A stretch of 64,000 nucleotides of DNA from an uncultured Bacteroides sp. (GTDB lineage Bacteria > Bacteroidota > Bacteroidia > Cytophagales > Cyclobacteriaceae). The stretch is taken from assembly GCA_902168185.1 (NCBI GenBank), contig CABHOV010000030.1, forward strand, positions 62,001 to 126,000, given 5' to 3'. Below, in pieces: positions 1 through 8,559 of the stretch. Within the stretch, counting starts at the first letter, position 1, and each line of letters starts with the position of its first letter. Below the pieces are notes generated by a model. The model worked only from the letters and a program-made list of their open reading frames with translations. It was not told the DNA's origin and did not search any database. A program made the translations under genes and the position numbers.

Positions 1-62
1 GGCCGTCACAAGTAAATGATTTAATTGTTCATGGTGTTAATGCGATCCATACTATATACTAT

Positions 63-1793
63 TCAATACCGCGAAGCATTCACCACTATATCTGCATTCT
101 TCCATGCTTTGGAGAATCGCTTGGCGGTAGCGATCACTTCAGCTTTCTTACCTAGCTTTTGCTGACTCAACTGTAAGCCTATAAGGGACCAGCCATTCTC
201 GCGATTGCTCTTCAGATCAATCAGATATACTTGTTCTGCTTCTGCAAATTGACCGGCATCAAACAATGCCGCCCCTAAAAAATGACGTGCAGGAATTTTC
301 CAATCAGGTGGTTCCATATACCGGAGATCATCTTCTGCTTTCACAGCTTCGCGTAATGCACTTAACCCTGCCTCCAATTTATTTTGTTTAAGTAAAATTT
401 CACCACGTAAAATATGTAGCGGCACTTTCACGATGGAGGATACCGGATTAAAAGAAAAGTATACAGATTGTAACGTATCCATTTTCGTCAAAGAATCAAG
501 CTTCGATAATTCAAATGTTGCCTGATTTGTATTTCCTGCACGAACAAAGGCTATACCTCTGGAAAATCGCCAGATGAGCTGCGTATAGATTTGATTTTTA
601 TCCGGAGCAGGTAACGAAAGTATATCTGTCCATTTTCCGAATCGCACATAGGCAAGCATCGGCTCAACGCCAAAGTACTGACCAAACACCGGGTTTGTGG
701 CCACGACTATATTTCCTTTATAGGCAAGCTTCAGTGCATTTTGAATAGCCAGGTTACTACGGCCTTCCATATAGGAGCTAAACGATATAAAATCTATATT
801 ATGAGGATAGTAGCCCATACGATACATCCCTTGATTAGCGGAAGCGGAAAGATATTCCTCATCAACTTTAACAGCCTTTACGTTCATCTCGATTGAGCGC
901 GCGTACTGCCCGGTGCGGATATAAATATGCGAAGGCATGTGTAACAAATGACCGGCTCCCGGCATCGCTGTCTCCAAAAACTGCGCACTCGGCAAAGCAA
1001 TCTCCGGAGTGGGAGATGCTTCTACAAGATGTATATATAGGTGATGAGCTCCCGGGTGTTTAGGAAACTTACGCATTGCGCTTTCTAATATACCTTTCGC
1101 TTCTGCAATGGAAGGCTTCGGTGAACCATCTTTATTCCAGTAGTCCCACGGCATTGTATTCATAATAGCATCTGCACAAAGCGTTTGTGCCTCCGCATCA
1201 TCCGGATACTTTTGAGACAAGCGAAGCATGGCATCTGCATAGGCTCTGTTCAGGGAGTCGCGATTATCATAAGCTTTACCGTTATAGCGTGCTGCTATAG
1301 CATCAATAAAATCTTTTTCAACCTGAGATATAGGTGTTGTACGAGCCTTTGCTTTTTGCACTGCTTCAAACGCGATCCGCTCACGGTCTTTCGGATTTAC
1401 ATCGTTCAGGTTAGGACCATATGCCAGTGCAAGGCCCCAATATGCCATCGCGAAATTAGGATCAAGTCGTATTGCTTCGCGAAATGAGTGAATCGCTTCC
1501 CAGTGATTGAAACCATAGATCAACCTCAGGCCTTGTTCAAAAAACTCTTGCGCCTGAAGTGATTTTGTAGTGACCGGGTAATGAAGATCTCCAAGTCCCG
1601 GCAGCAATGTCGCCTTGGTATATATAGTATCAAGACCGTCAAGTGAAAACGAACCGCACATGGTTATTCTTGTCTCAGCGGGCCGGGTATACATTATCTT
1701 ATCAGGTCCTTCTGATTCTTTCCATGACCACAAAATGGTTACGACAAGAAGCAACAGTATAACAATTACTTTTCGGGAAAGGGTATTTTTCAT
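63..1793 (-). CDS. Exported or membrane-anchored TPR protein
   Basis: The frame encodes about 576 residues from the ATG at 1793. That start sits directly before a basic and hydrophobic stretch (KNTLSRKVIVILLLLVV), a signal peptide or N-terminal anchor; the frame runs further upstream to 1880 but without signal-like sequence. Tetratricopeptide-like helical pairs are visible, for example the repeat around GFNHWEAIHSFREAIRLDP followed by AMAYWGLALAYGPN, and another near the C-terminus (HFLGAALFDAGQFAEAEQVY). There is no enzymatic motif. TPR proteins of this size are common in Bacteroidota and act as protein-interaction scaffolds in the periplasm; the partner is not evident here. The gene stands alone, and only 62 bases of the window lie beyond its stop. 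Confidence 0.8.
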   Translation of the reverse strand: MKNTLSRKVIVILLLLVVTILWSWKESEGPDKIMYTRPAETRITMCGSFSLDGLDTIYTKATLLPGLGDLHYPVTTKSLQAQEFFEQGLRLIYGFNHWEAIHSFREAIRLDPNFAMAYWGLALAYGPNLNDVNPKDRERIAFEAVQKAKARTTPISQVEKDFIDAIAARYNGKAYDNRDSLNRAYADAMLRLSQKYPDDAEAQTLCADAIMNTMPWDYWNKDGSPKPSIAEAKGILESAMRKFPKHPGAHHLYIHLVEASPTPEIALPSAQFLETAMPGAGHLLHMPSHIYIRTGQYARSIEMNVKAVKVDEEYLSASANQGMYRMGYYPHNIDFISFSSYMEGRSNLAIQNALKLAYKGNIVVATNPVFGQYFGVEPMLAYVRFGKWTDILSLPAPDKNQIYTQLIWRFSRGIAFVRAGNTNQATFELSKLDSLTKMDTLQSVYFSFNPVSSIVKVPLHILRGEILLKQNKLEAGLSALREAVKAEDDLRYMEPPDWKIPARHFLGAALFDAGQFAEAEQVYLIDLKSNRENGWSLIGLQLSQQKLGKKAEVIATAKRFSKAWKNADIVVNASRY

Positions 1794-2008
1794 GATGGGG
1801 GTTTTACAGGATTTTGAATTACTTATCACGCTTACGATAAAAGTTACGAAATGTTGAGACATGAACCTTAATGGAGACAACTTATTCTAAAGAGAATTAA
1901 AGCAGCAGGTTACAGAATTCATTTATACTGTCGAAATTCATATCTCCGGGCATAATAATTTAACGTATTTGCTTCCAGGATTTCTCCATCAACATAAAAA
2001 CAAAAAGT

Positions 2009-2464
2009 ATGAAACGAAAATTTAGTACCTACCTGTTTCTTGGCATATTGCTTTGCGCTGTATGTGCCTGTGATGACGATGATGAGGAAACACGCTCCGT
2101 ACAAGGTCGCTGGCAGGGAACGCTGCTGGAAATAAAACTGGAAGCGTTTGGCATTACGGTAAGAAGTGAAGAGGATGATACATTTGATGCTGTTATTGAG
2201 TTTAAGAGCGGAGGTGAAGTGACTATTGAGGATGAAGGACAATCTGCTACAGGCACCTGGAAACAGAGCGGCAAAACCATAACGATTACCGCAGACTTTT
2301 CCATTGAGGGTGTTGACCTTTCAGGTGACTATACTATAAAAGAAATATCCGAAACTAAACTCGAACTATATACCGAGCGTAACGGAACGTATGAAGATCC
2401 TGACAGTGGCACTGAAATAGAAGGCACTATAAAAGCTACACTATATTTCAACGCTTTGCCCTGA
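2009..2464 (+). CDS. Small lipoprotein, lipocalin-like beta protein
   Basis: 151 residues. The N-terminus is a lipoprotein signal: basic MKRK, a hydrophobic core, then a lipobox ending VCAC, after which the mature protein starts with an acidic run (DDDDEE). The rest alternates beta strands with the pattern GRWQGTL... [13 protein letters not shown]... GDYTIKEIS, as in lipocalin-like or calycin-type lipoproteins of Bacteroidota (inference from pattern only). Acidic residues right after the lipid-bearing Cys resemble the surface-export signal described for Bacteroidota lipoproteins, so it may be displayed on the cell surface. The 3' end overlaps the convergent pyrD gene by 17 bases. Function unknown. 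Confidence 0.75.
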   Translation: MKRKFSTYLFLGILLCAVCACDDDDEETRSVQGRWQGTLLEIKLEAFGITVRSEEDDTFDAVIEFKSGGEVTIEDEGQSATGTWKQSGKTITITADFSIEGVDLSGDYTIKEISETKLELYTERNGTYEDPDSGTEIEGTIKATLYFNALP

Positions 2465-3506
2465 TCTTCGCCTGCTCATATTGCAGCACTGCCTTATTGA
2501 TTTGCTTGGCCAGCGAAGGCCCTTCATATATAAAGCCGGTATATACCTGAACAAGGTCTGCACCGGCTTTTAATTTATCTATAGCATCTTCTGCAGACAT
2601 TATTCCGCCAACTCCTATAATCGGGAAACTCCTTCCGAGCTTATCGCGCAGATATGCAATTACCTGGGTAGATCGTTGTGTAAGAGGCTTACCGCTCAAG
2701 CCACCATTTCCTATAGCTGCAATGTCTTCCTGGCTTGTAATCAAGTCGCTTCGGTCGATCGTTGTATTGGTAGCAATCACGCCATCCGTTTTTGTTTCCT
2801 TTAGTATAGCAACAATATCATCCAGCTGTGAAGGCGAAAGATCAGGAGCTATCTTTAGTAAAACCGGTTTATACTTTTCTTTTTGTTTGCTGAGTTGAAT
2901 AACATGGCTCAACAACTTTTGTAACGGTTCTTTCTCCTGCAGTTCGCGCAGACCTGGTGTATTGGGAGAACTTACGTTGATCACGAAATAATCTACATAC
3001 GGATATAGCGCTTCAAAGCAAGCAGCGTAATCTTCTAAAGCTTGTTCGTTGGGCGTTACTTTGTTTTTACCGATGTTACCACCTACCAGTATAGATGATT
3101 TTCTGGATTGTAAACGGTTCACTGCGTTGAGTGCTCCATGGTTATTAAAACCCATTCTGTTAATAAGCGCCTGGTCTTGTGGAAGGCGAAATAGCCTGGG
3201 CTTATCATTTCCCGGCTGAGGCTTAGGAGTTAACGTACCGATCTCGGTAAATCCAAAACCCAGGCAACTCATTTCATCAATAAGTCTGGCGTCTTTATCA
3301 AAACCGGCAGCAAGGCCTACAGGATTTTTAAATCTTAATCCAAAAATTACACGTTCCAGTTGCGGATCTTCAAAACCAAACAAAGCATGGAGCAAAGCCT
3401 TACCCCCTGGTATTCTTCCTATTATGCGGAGAGCTGTAAAAACGAGGTGGTGAATTTTTTCCGGATCAATGAGAAAAAGTAGCGGGCGGACAAACAATTT
3501 GTACAT
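2448..3506 (-). CDS. pyrD: Dihydroorotate dehydrogenase (quinone), class 2
   Basis: 352 residues, the normal length for class 2 enzymes. It oxidises dihydroorotate to orotate in pyrimidine synthesis and passes electrons through FMN to the quinone pool. An N-terminal amphipathic and hydrophobic extension (residues 1-45) is the membrane/quinone-binding part that separates class 2 from class 1. The catalytic serine lies in [11 protein letters not shown] (about 177-187); FMN phosphate loops [10 protein letters not shown] and GVGGI follow near the C-terminus. ATG at 3506 is preceded on the minus strand by a TATCTTTG box only five bases away, so the transcript may be leaderless. The gene converges on, and overlaps, the small lipoprotein gene. 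Confidence 0.97.
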   Translation of the reverse strand: MYKLFVRPLLFLIDPEKIHHLVFTALRIIGRIPGGKALLHALFGFEDPQLERVIFGLRFKNPVGLAAGFDKDARLIDEMSCLGFGFTEIGTLTPKPQPGNDKPRLFRLPQDQALINRMGFNNHGALNAVNRLQSRKSSILVGGNIGKNKVTPNEQALEDYAACFEALYPYVDYFVINVSSPNTPGLRELQEKEPLQKLLSHVIQLSKQKEKYKPVLLKIAPDLSPSQLDDIVAILKETKTDGVIATNTTIDRSDLITSQEDIAAIGNGGLSGKPLTQRSTQVIAYLRDKLGRSFPIIGVGGIMSAEDAIDKLKAGADLVQVYTGFIYEGPSLAKQINKAVLQYEQAKIRAKR

Positions 3507-3511
3507 AAAGA

Positions 3512-3519
3512 CAAAGATA
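3512..3519 (-). promoter_or_regulatory. -7 box of pyrD (TAnnTTTG type)
   Basis: Minus-strand TATCTTTG matches the Bacteroidota -7 consensus TAnnTTTG exactly. It ends five bases before the pyrD ATG, which predicts transcription starting at or next to the start codon. No good -33 TTG at ideal spacing was seen, so confidence is modest. Confidence 0.35.
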
Positions 3520-3561
3520 TACAGTTAGGCAAGGATAATAACTACTGGCGGAATTCACCTA

Positions 3562-3589
3562 TTGTTAACGCTAAAAAATAGTATGTTCG
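3562..3589 (+). promoter_or_regulatory. Candidate promoter of the small barrel gene
   Basis: TTG at 3562-3564, 17 bases of spacer, then TATGTTCG at 3582-3589, a seven-of-eight match to TAnnTTTG. It lies 27 bases upstream of the ATG at 3617. Confidence 0.35.
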
Positions 3590-3616
3590 CGGCCTAAATA
3601 AACTTTTAGCTTATCT

Positions 3617-4129
3617 ATGAAAAAACTTTTAGTTATTGCGTCAATCACATTTTTTGCCCTAACGTTCGCAAACAATGTGCAGGCACAGGAAGCCGTTAAG
3701 AACCGTTTAGGTTTCTTTTTGGCAGCAGCATCAGGCGACATTGATGAAGTAGGAATTGGCGGAATCGGTGAATTTAAAGTAGCAAAGAAAGTAACGATCT
3801 CTCCTCAATTCATTCTTTATTTCCCCGAAGATCGCGGACCATACGATGTTAACTTCCTTGAAGTAAACGTGAATGCTAACTATTATTTTTACAACAAAGA
3901 CATCTTTGAGTTTTATGGCTTTGGTGGATTAAACTTCACGCGTTGGCATACTGATTGGGATGACAACAGAGTCAATGACAACAGCGATGTTGAAATCGGC
4001 TTAAACGTTGGTGGTGGTATCAACTTTGAAGTAAACAAAAGCTTCGTACCCTTCTCTGAAATTCGTGCAACCATTGGTGACTTTGACCAAATCGTAATCT
4101 CTGCTGGTTTAAAATTCAACCTGCGCTAA
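3617..4129 (+). CDS. Small outer-membrane beta-barrel protein
   Basis: 170 residues with a clear signal peptide (MKKLLVIASITFFALTFANNVQAQ, cleavage after AQA). The mature protein is a run of amphipathic strands: alternating hydrophobic and aromatic residues (FILYFPE, VNVNANYYFY, FEFYGFGGLNFTRW, IGLNVGGGINFEV) ending in GLKFNLR, a typical barrel closing strand. It resembles the eight-stranded porin-like/OmpW-like families of Bacteroidota. Nothing indicates a substrate. A strong hairpin with a T-run follows at 4153-4186. Confidence 0.75.
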   Translation: MKKLLVIASITFFALTFANNVQAQEAVKNRLGFFLAAASGDIDEVGIGGIGEFKVAKKVTISPQFILYFPEDRGPYDVNFLEVNVNANYYFYNKDIFEFYGFGGLNFTRWHTDWDDNRVNDNSDVEIGLNVGGGINFEVNKSFVPFSEIRATIGDFDQIVISAGLKFNLR

Positions 4130-4152
4130 TACGCGCTATATACTTATACTAA

Positions 4153-4186
4153 AAATGCCTGGCTTCACAGTCAGGCATTTTTTTAT
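4153..4186. terminator. Bidirectional intrinsic terminator
   Basis: Arms AAATGCCTG and CAGGCATTT with a ten-base loop, followed on the plus strand by a T-run and on the minus strand by TTTTAG. It sits between the convergent barrel gene (ends 4129) and the DUF4136-like gene (ends 4195) and can serve both. Confidence 0.8.
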
Positions 4187-4194
4187 GTTCGTGA

Positions 4195-4737
4195 TTAACT
4201 TTTCTTCTTACGCTTCGGAAATTTTTTAAGCGCTTTATATACCGAGCTATCAATCAGCTTGGTGTCACTGGAATCAATTAAAATGGTGCCACTGGTTTTC
4301 CAAAGTTCTTTGCTTGAACGCAGATCACTAACTTCAATTTCAAGCAAGCTCTCTCTAAAATCACGTGACCACGAACGCGACTGATCCACATCCGCTGCGG
4401 TAGATGCAGGGGTCTCGCCTAACGGACCCAGGTTTTCAGAATTGGTAAGTTTGAATGATCCTGTTACATAACTTACAATAAGCTGTGCTGATGAGTCATC
4501 CACAAAGCGATATCCCTTTGCTTCAAACTCTGTAACAATAGCATTCTTCATTTTTTTAAAGAGTTCGTCTTCGCTTATCTTCCGGTCATCTTTCGGTGTT
4601 ATTAACTCACCTCTTGCGACCGTAAAAGTTTCGAATACAGTAACATCAACATTCGGTGCCTTCACAATCTTGAAAGATTGCGCCATGATGGAAAGGCCAC
4701 AGAATAATAAAACAGCGGATATAGTATATTTTTTCAT
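4195..4737 (-). CDS. DUF4136-like exported protein
   Basis: 180 residues from the ATG at 4737, chosen because it opens a signal peptide (MKKYTISAVLLFCGLSIMAQ); the frame continues ten codons upstream without signal character. The body has the order seen in DUF4136 proteins: an early VTVFETFTVARG strand, a helix (ELFKKMKNAIVTEFEAKGYRFVDDSSAQLIVSYV), and a later ELWKTSGTILI strand followed by a helix that ends in a lysine-rich tail (FPKRKKKS). DUF4136 members are periplasmic or lipid-anchored envelope proteins of unknown role. This one has no lipobox. Assignment to the family is by pattern and is moderately secure. Confidence 0.65.
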   Translation of the reverse strand: MKKYTISAVLLFCGLSIMAQSFKIVKAPNVDVTVFETFTVARGELITPKDDRKISEDELFKKMKNAIVTEFEAKGYRFVDDSSAQLIVSYVTGSFKLTNSENLGPLGETPASTAADVDQSRSWSRDFRESLLEIEVSDLRSSKELWKTSGTILIDSSDTKLIDSSVYKALKKFPKRKKKS

Positions 4738-4854
4738 TTGTATATAATTAGAAGCATTCAACAGCACATTGCCAGGCTAACATTATGAATACTCTGGCGT
4801 GAAGGTAACACCAAACCGTGTTACGTACTAACGCCCAACTGTAATTTACAAAAT

Positions 4855-5763
4855 TCAGGAACGGGGATGAAACTCCTGGATCACCTGACGTAAATAATCT
4901 CTATCAAGGTGAGTATATATTTCAGTGGTGGTAATCGATTCATGGCCCAACATTTCCTGAACGGCACGCAGGTCTGCACCACCTTCTATCAGGTGTGTTG
5001 CAAATGAATGTCGGAACGTATGCGGGCTGATCGTTTTGTTTAGCGCAATGCTGGATGCCAGACGTTTGATGATGGTAAAGATCATCACGCGGGTGAGCTT
5101 TTTACCATTACGATTCAGAAATACAAAAATCTCCGAATCTTTCTGCGGTGGCTTATGCGGATGTTTACCGCGAATTTCATCAATATAAATTTTAAGAAAC
5201 TTCATGGCATCACGTCCAATGGGTACAAGGCGTTCCTTATTTCCTTTACCTACTATACGGAGAAAACCTATATCAAAATAAACATTGTTCATTTTAAGAT
5301 CCGTGAGTTCGCTCACGCGCAAACCGGAACTGTATAACACTTCCAGCATAGCACGGTTGCGTCCTCCTTCTGCAGAAGACATATCAATGGCATTGAAAAG
5401 TTTTTCAATCTCCGGATAACTCAACGTGTCCGGTAACTTACGCCCAAGTTTAGGCCCTTCAATTAATGCAGTCGGATCTTTATCGATCAACTCTTCAAAC
5501 AACATATACTTATAGAATGCTTTAATACCGGAAAGTATTCGCGCCTGGCTATGAGCACTCATTCCTAATTCGTTGATATACTCGAGAAATCCCTGCAACA
5601 CTTTGGTAGTAACCTGAAGTGGTGAGCGCTGCGGATCTTTCATGGCAATGAATTGCTGCAGCATCTGTACATCATGAATGTAAGCTTCCACCGAGTTAGC
5701 AGCCAGCGAGCGTTCTATCTTCAGGTAATTACTAAAATGACGAACCTGCATTTCCCAATTCAT
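4855..5763 (-). CDS. xerD: Site-specific tyrosine recombinase XerD
   Basis: 302 residues from the ATG at 5763 (a TTG two codons upstream is possible). It has an N-terminal SAM-like core-binding domain (about 1-100) and a C-terminal catalytic domain with the full set of residues: R149 (SGLRVSEL), K173 (GKGNKER), H248 and R251 (HTFRHSFATH), H274 (LGHESITTT) and Y283 (EIYTH). These cut and rejoin DNA through a 3'-phosphotyrosine link to resolve chromosome dimers at dif. Length and motifs fit XerC/XerD, not a phage integrase, and no att site or phage gene lies nearby. The divergent neighbour is aroQ. Confidence 0.9.
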   Translation of the reverse strand: MNWEMQVRHFSNYLKIERSLAANSVEAYIHDVQMLQQFIAMKDPQRSPLQVTTKVLQGFLEYINELGMSAHSQARILSGIKAFYKYMLFEELIDKDPTALIEGPKLGRKLPDTLSYPEIEKLFNAIDMSSAEGGRNRAMLEVLYSSGLRVSELTDLKMNNVYFDIGFLRIVGKGNKERLVPIGRDAMKFLKIYIDEIRGKHPHKPPQKDSEIFVFLNRNGKKLTRVMIFTIIKRLASSIALNKTISPHTFRHSFATHLIEGGADLRAVQEMLGHESITTTEIYTHLDRDYLRQVIQEFHPRS

Positions 5764-5835
5764 ACTCAATATTAAGAGAAAGAAGTTTTTTATTTTTCAA
5801 TCATGCCTTTAACTTTCGCTAATATCACAACTGAA

Positions 5836-6267
5836 ATGAAATTACAGATCATCAATGGCCCCAATTTAAATCTGCTCGGCAAGCGTGAACCTACTGTCTA
5901 CGGCAATATCTCTTTCGATGATTTTTTTGAGACATTGAAAAAGCGCTTTCCCGATTATGAACTTCATTACTATCAATCGAACGTAGAAGGCGAGATCATT
6001 AACAAGCTGCACGAGACTGGTTTTAATTTCGATGGAATCATCATCAATGCAGGAGCGTATACACATACTTCTATAGCGATTCACGATGCTATCGGTGCTA
6101 TTAAAACTCCTACTGTAGAAGTCCATATTTCGAATGTATATGCGCGCGAAGAATTCCGCCACAAAAGTCTCATCACCTCTAAATGTGTAGGCATGATGAC
6201 AGGCTTTGGTATGGAAGGATATGCACTCGCAATAGAGTATTTCAAATCAGTGCATGCGGAAAGCTAA
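5836..6267 (+). CDS. aroQ: 3-dehydroquinate dehydratase, type II
   Basis: 143 residues from the ATG at 5836, where the family normally begins (MKLQIINGPNLNLLG); an in-frame ATG at 5803 would add 11 unrelated residues. The enzyme removes water from 3-dehydroquinate in the shikimate pathway in the cytoplasm. Visible residues: GPNLNLLGKREP with catalytic Tyr22 (TVYG), the substrate loop INAGAYTHTS (70-79), His97 in VEVHISN, and Arg in AREEFRHKS. Type II enzymes are dodecamers and unrelated to type I AroD. The gene is monocistronic and divergent from xerD. Confidence 0.95.
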   Translation: MKLQIINGPNLNLLGKREPTVYGNISFDDFFETLKKRFPDYELHYYQSNVEGEIINKLHETGFNFDGIIINAGAYTHTSIAIHDAIGAIKTPTVEVHISNVYAREEFRHKSLITSKCVGMMTGFGMEGYALAIEYFKSVHAES

Positions 6268-6412
6268 TTTGCATTAGAGCAATATATACTTGTAAAGTCA
6301 CGCATGTACAACGAATTAATTTCAGAACCAGAAAAGCACAAGCTGATCTGAACCAGCAATAGGTTAGGAAATATACCTTTACTTAACCGCGTACTTGCAT
6401 GGCACAATTTAT

Positions 6413-6420
6413 TAGCTTTG
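6413..6420 (+). promoter_or_regulatory. -7 box before the aminotransferase gene
   Basis: TAGCTTTG is an exact TAnnTTTG match, with a TTG at 6395-6397 (spacer 15, slightly short). It lies 27 bases upstream of the ATG at 6448. Confidence 0.4.
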
Positions 6421-6447
6421 ATCTATTAAGCATAAACAAAAAACACC

Positions 6448-7503
6448 ATGATCTCTTTTTATCCAGGCCCCTCCCGTGTGTATGATGAGATACCAAAATA
6501 TGTAAAAGATGCTTTTGCATTGGGCATCATGAGCATTAATCATCGCAGTGATGATTTCGTAAAGATGTCTGAGCAGACTATAAAACTGCTGAAGCAAAAG
6601 CTGAACATCCCCAAGAATTATACTGTGTTCTTTACTTCGTCAGCCACGGAGTGCTGGGAGATCATTGCCCAATCTATAGTAACCGATAAGAGCTATCATT
6701 TATATAATGGTTCGTTTGGGCAAAAATGGTTTGACTATACTAAGCGAATCAGGCCGCTTGCAGAACCTTTACCTTTTAATGTGAATGAACCGCTGGATGC
6801 AAAGAAACTGATCTTTGATCTGAAGGAAGGTATTATCTGCATCACACAAAATGAAACATCAAACGGCACGCAGGTAAACAACGCCATTATAAGGGCGATC
6901 AAAAAAAACAATCCCTCCTACCTGGTAGCGATTGATGCTACATCTTCCATGGCAGGAGTTGATCTTGACTTCAAGGCTGCGGACATATGGCTGGCATCGG
7001 TGCAAAAATGTTTTGGACTTCCTGCCGGTTTAGGAATCATGGTTTGTTCGCCACAAACTATAGAACGCGTAAAAACTGTGAATGAAAAAAATCACTACAA
7101 CAGTCTTCCGTTCATGATCGAGATGATGGACAAATGGCAGACTCCTTTTACGCCTAACGTGCTCGGTATTTACTTACTGATGCGCGTGCTCGAGAATATG
7201 GAGTCCATAAAAACCACACACGACATAACCTTAAATAGGTATACTAACTGGGTCAATTTTTTAAAACAACGAAAAACCATACAACACTTTGTTACCGAAG
7301 AAGCGGTTCAATCGCATACTGTTATCCCGGTAACGGCCGATGAAAATACAGTGAGTGCTATTAAGAAGAGCGCGAAGAAAGAAGGTATTTTATTAGGAGA
7401 AGGATATGGCACCTTTAAGCCCGTAACCTTCCGAATCGCCAATTTTCCGGCATTAAAAGACAAAGAGATCAAGACGCTAATGAAGTTCCTGGAGAAGTAT
7501 TAA
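6448..7503 (+). CDS. Class V aminotransferase (PLP)
   Basis: 351 residues. It belongs to the PLP fold-type I, class V group that includes phosphoserine and alanine-glyoxylate aminotransferases. It starts with the group's signature region (FYPGPSRVYDEIPKYV ... SINHRSDDF), which resembles the PGPS/NHRS segments of SerC-like and SPT-like enzymes. The PLP lysine is in WLASVQKCFGLPAGLG; an Asp that holds the pyridine nitrogen is in VAIDATSSMAG. The substrate cannot be set from sequence alone: it could be a phosphoserine aminotransferase-like enzyme or another amino donor. No serA or serB lies beside it. The neighbours are aroQ and the carbon-transport module. Confidence 0.85.
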   Translation: MISFYPGPSRVYDEIPKYVKDAFALGIMSINHRSDDFVKMSEQTIKLLKQKLNIPKNYTVFFTSSATECWEIIAQSIVTDKSYHLYNGSFGQKWFDYTKRIRPLAEPLPFNVNEPLDAKKLIFDLKEGIICITQNETSNGTQVNNAIIRAIKKNNPSYLVAIDATSSMAGVDLDFKAADIWLASVQKCFGLPAGLGIMVCSPQTIERVKTVNEKNHYNSLPFMIEMMDKWQTPFTPNVLGIYLLMRVLENMESIKTTHDITLNRYTNWVNFLKQRKTIQHFVTEEAVQSHTVIPVTADENTVSAIKKSAKKEGILLGEGYGTFKPVTFRIANFPALKDKEIKTLMKFLEKY

Positions 7504-7630
7504 GATGTATCGCAAACGTTAGCTGGAAACATAACAAAACAGATATATGTCTTACATTAAAAAAAATAATATATTCACTGCATAATATTTGTTGAAAAAC
7601 TATTGACCTTTGCAATCACGATACGTTAAC

Positions 7631-7996
7631 ATGGCTGGACTCTCACGACAACTTATGCGAATAGTGCTTATAGCGTTGCTATTCCAATTTCTGTCACCGG
7701 CTTTTTTTACAGTGGTGACGCAAAATGGAAGTATGAATGAAGACAACCACGGTGTTGTAGTTCATGCGCATCACAGCTCAATCGTAATTCCACAGTTATT
7801 AAAAGAAAAGGACGAAACAGAAGAGTATAAAGCTGATGTCCTTGACCTCGTAGATTTTTTCCCGCTCATTGATTTTACAGATCACTCTTCCGTTCTTGCT
7901 CAGCTGCACGAAAGCAAACTCACACCATTCTCGTTTAGTGATCGAATAGACCACCAACCTCCGCTGTTTACGCTCTACAGCGTTTTCCTGATTTGA
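7631..7996 (+). CDS. Small exported protein heading the SulP module
   Basis: 121 residues from the ATG at 7631; an upstream TTG at 7610 is less likely. The N-terminus is a signal or anchor (MAGLSRQLMRIVLIALLFQFLSPAFF). The mature part is His-rich early (VVVHAHHSS), then charged (KEKDETEEYKAD), and ends in a hydrophobic PPLFTLYSVFLI. It resembles the 121-residue protein at 14980-15345 in order and composition: signal, Lys/Glu-rich stretch, F-x-LID-x(0-2)-TD/EA segment, His-containing linker, and a Pro-Leu-rich hydrophobic tail with final LI. No family recognised. It lies upstream of NuoC-like, SulP and CA-like genes, so a role linked to that module is an inference from position. Confidence 0.6.
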   Translation: MAGLSRQLMRIVLIALLFQFLSPAFFTVVTQNGSMNEDNHGVVVHAHHSSIVIPQLLKEKDETEEYKADVLDLVDFFPLIDFTDHSSVLAQLHESKLTPFSFSDRIDHQPPLFTLYSVFLI

Positions 7997-8176
7997 TTTT
8001 TTTCCACTACAGGCCGACATTCTTGTCCCTGCAACGCTCATGCTATACCAGCATCGCTGCGTAATTCCATTTAGTTTATTTTCTGATACAGTCGACTTGA
8101 TCAATTCTCCCCAAATATAGTTTGGTCGGGTCGGTTTCATCAGAGATCTCAACGCTCTCAATTAGTATTTCTTTTT

Positions 8177-8551
8177 ATGAACAGAACAATAGGCTCGCCC
8201 CATTATCTGACCGTGAAGAATCCTGAAACAGTTTCATCAATTGAAATTCCGGTTCTATTCTATAGCCACTTTTACATGATTGTATCAGAACTTCTCGAAG
8301 AGAAGAGCAATCAATGCTCGAAGTATATAGCGTATCCGGATGGGGATGGATTAAAATTCATCTGCTATATAAACGATATCAATACTGGTGAAGTAAAAAT
8401 CCTGAGTCATGAACTCTTGGATGGAGATAAAAAGCAACTGCTTTCGCTCTCTAAAGATTTTCACGCTATGTATTCATTCGAACATGAGATCGCTAAAGAC
8501 TTTGGAATTGACTTTCTATATCTGACATCCCATCCTACCCAACGCTTATAA
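8177..8551 (+). CDS. NuoC-like (complex I 30 kDa) domain protein
   Basis: 124 residues. The C-terminal part (AMYSFEHEIAKDFGIDF, then HPTQRL) aligns by eye with the end of NuoC/HycE-type 30 kDa domains, whose signature is W-[YF]-E-R-E-xx-D-L-F-G-I-x-F-x-G-H-P-x-L-R-R-L. The preceding strands (LKFICYINDINTGEVKIL) also fit that fold. In respiratory complex I and group 4 hydrogenases this domain links the peripheral arm to the membrane arm. Here there is no other peripheral-arm gene. Instead it ends eight bases before the SulP transporter, so it is probably co-translated with it. The homology is my reading of the motif; the function with SulP is unknown. Confidence 0.65.
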   Translation: MNRTIGSPHYLTVKNPETVSSIEIPVLFYSHFYMIVSELLEEKSNQCSKYIAYPDGDGLKFICYINDINTGEVKILSHELLDGDKKQLLSLSKDFHAMYSFEHEIAKDFGIDFLYLTSHPTQRL

Positions 8552-8559
8552 TTTAAAAC

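Noticed and set aside
4855-5763. Tyrosine recombinase as a phage or island integrase
   Set aside because: Length and motifs are those of XerD, and no att repeats, tRNA or phage genes lie nearby.
8177-8551. Evidence for a respiratory complex I operon
   Set aside because: Only one short NuoC-like gene and a NuoL-like DabB are present; all other nuo genes are absent.
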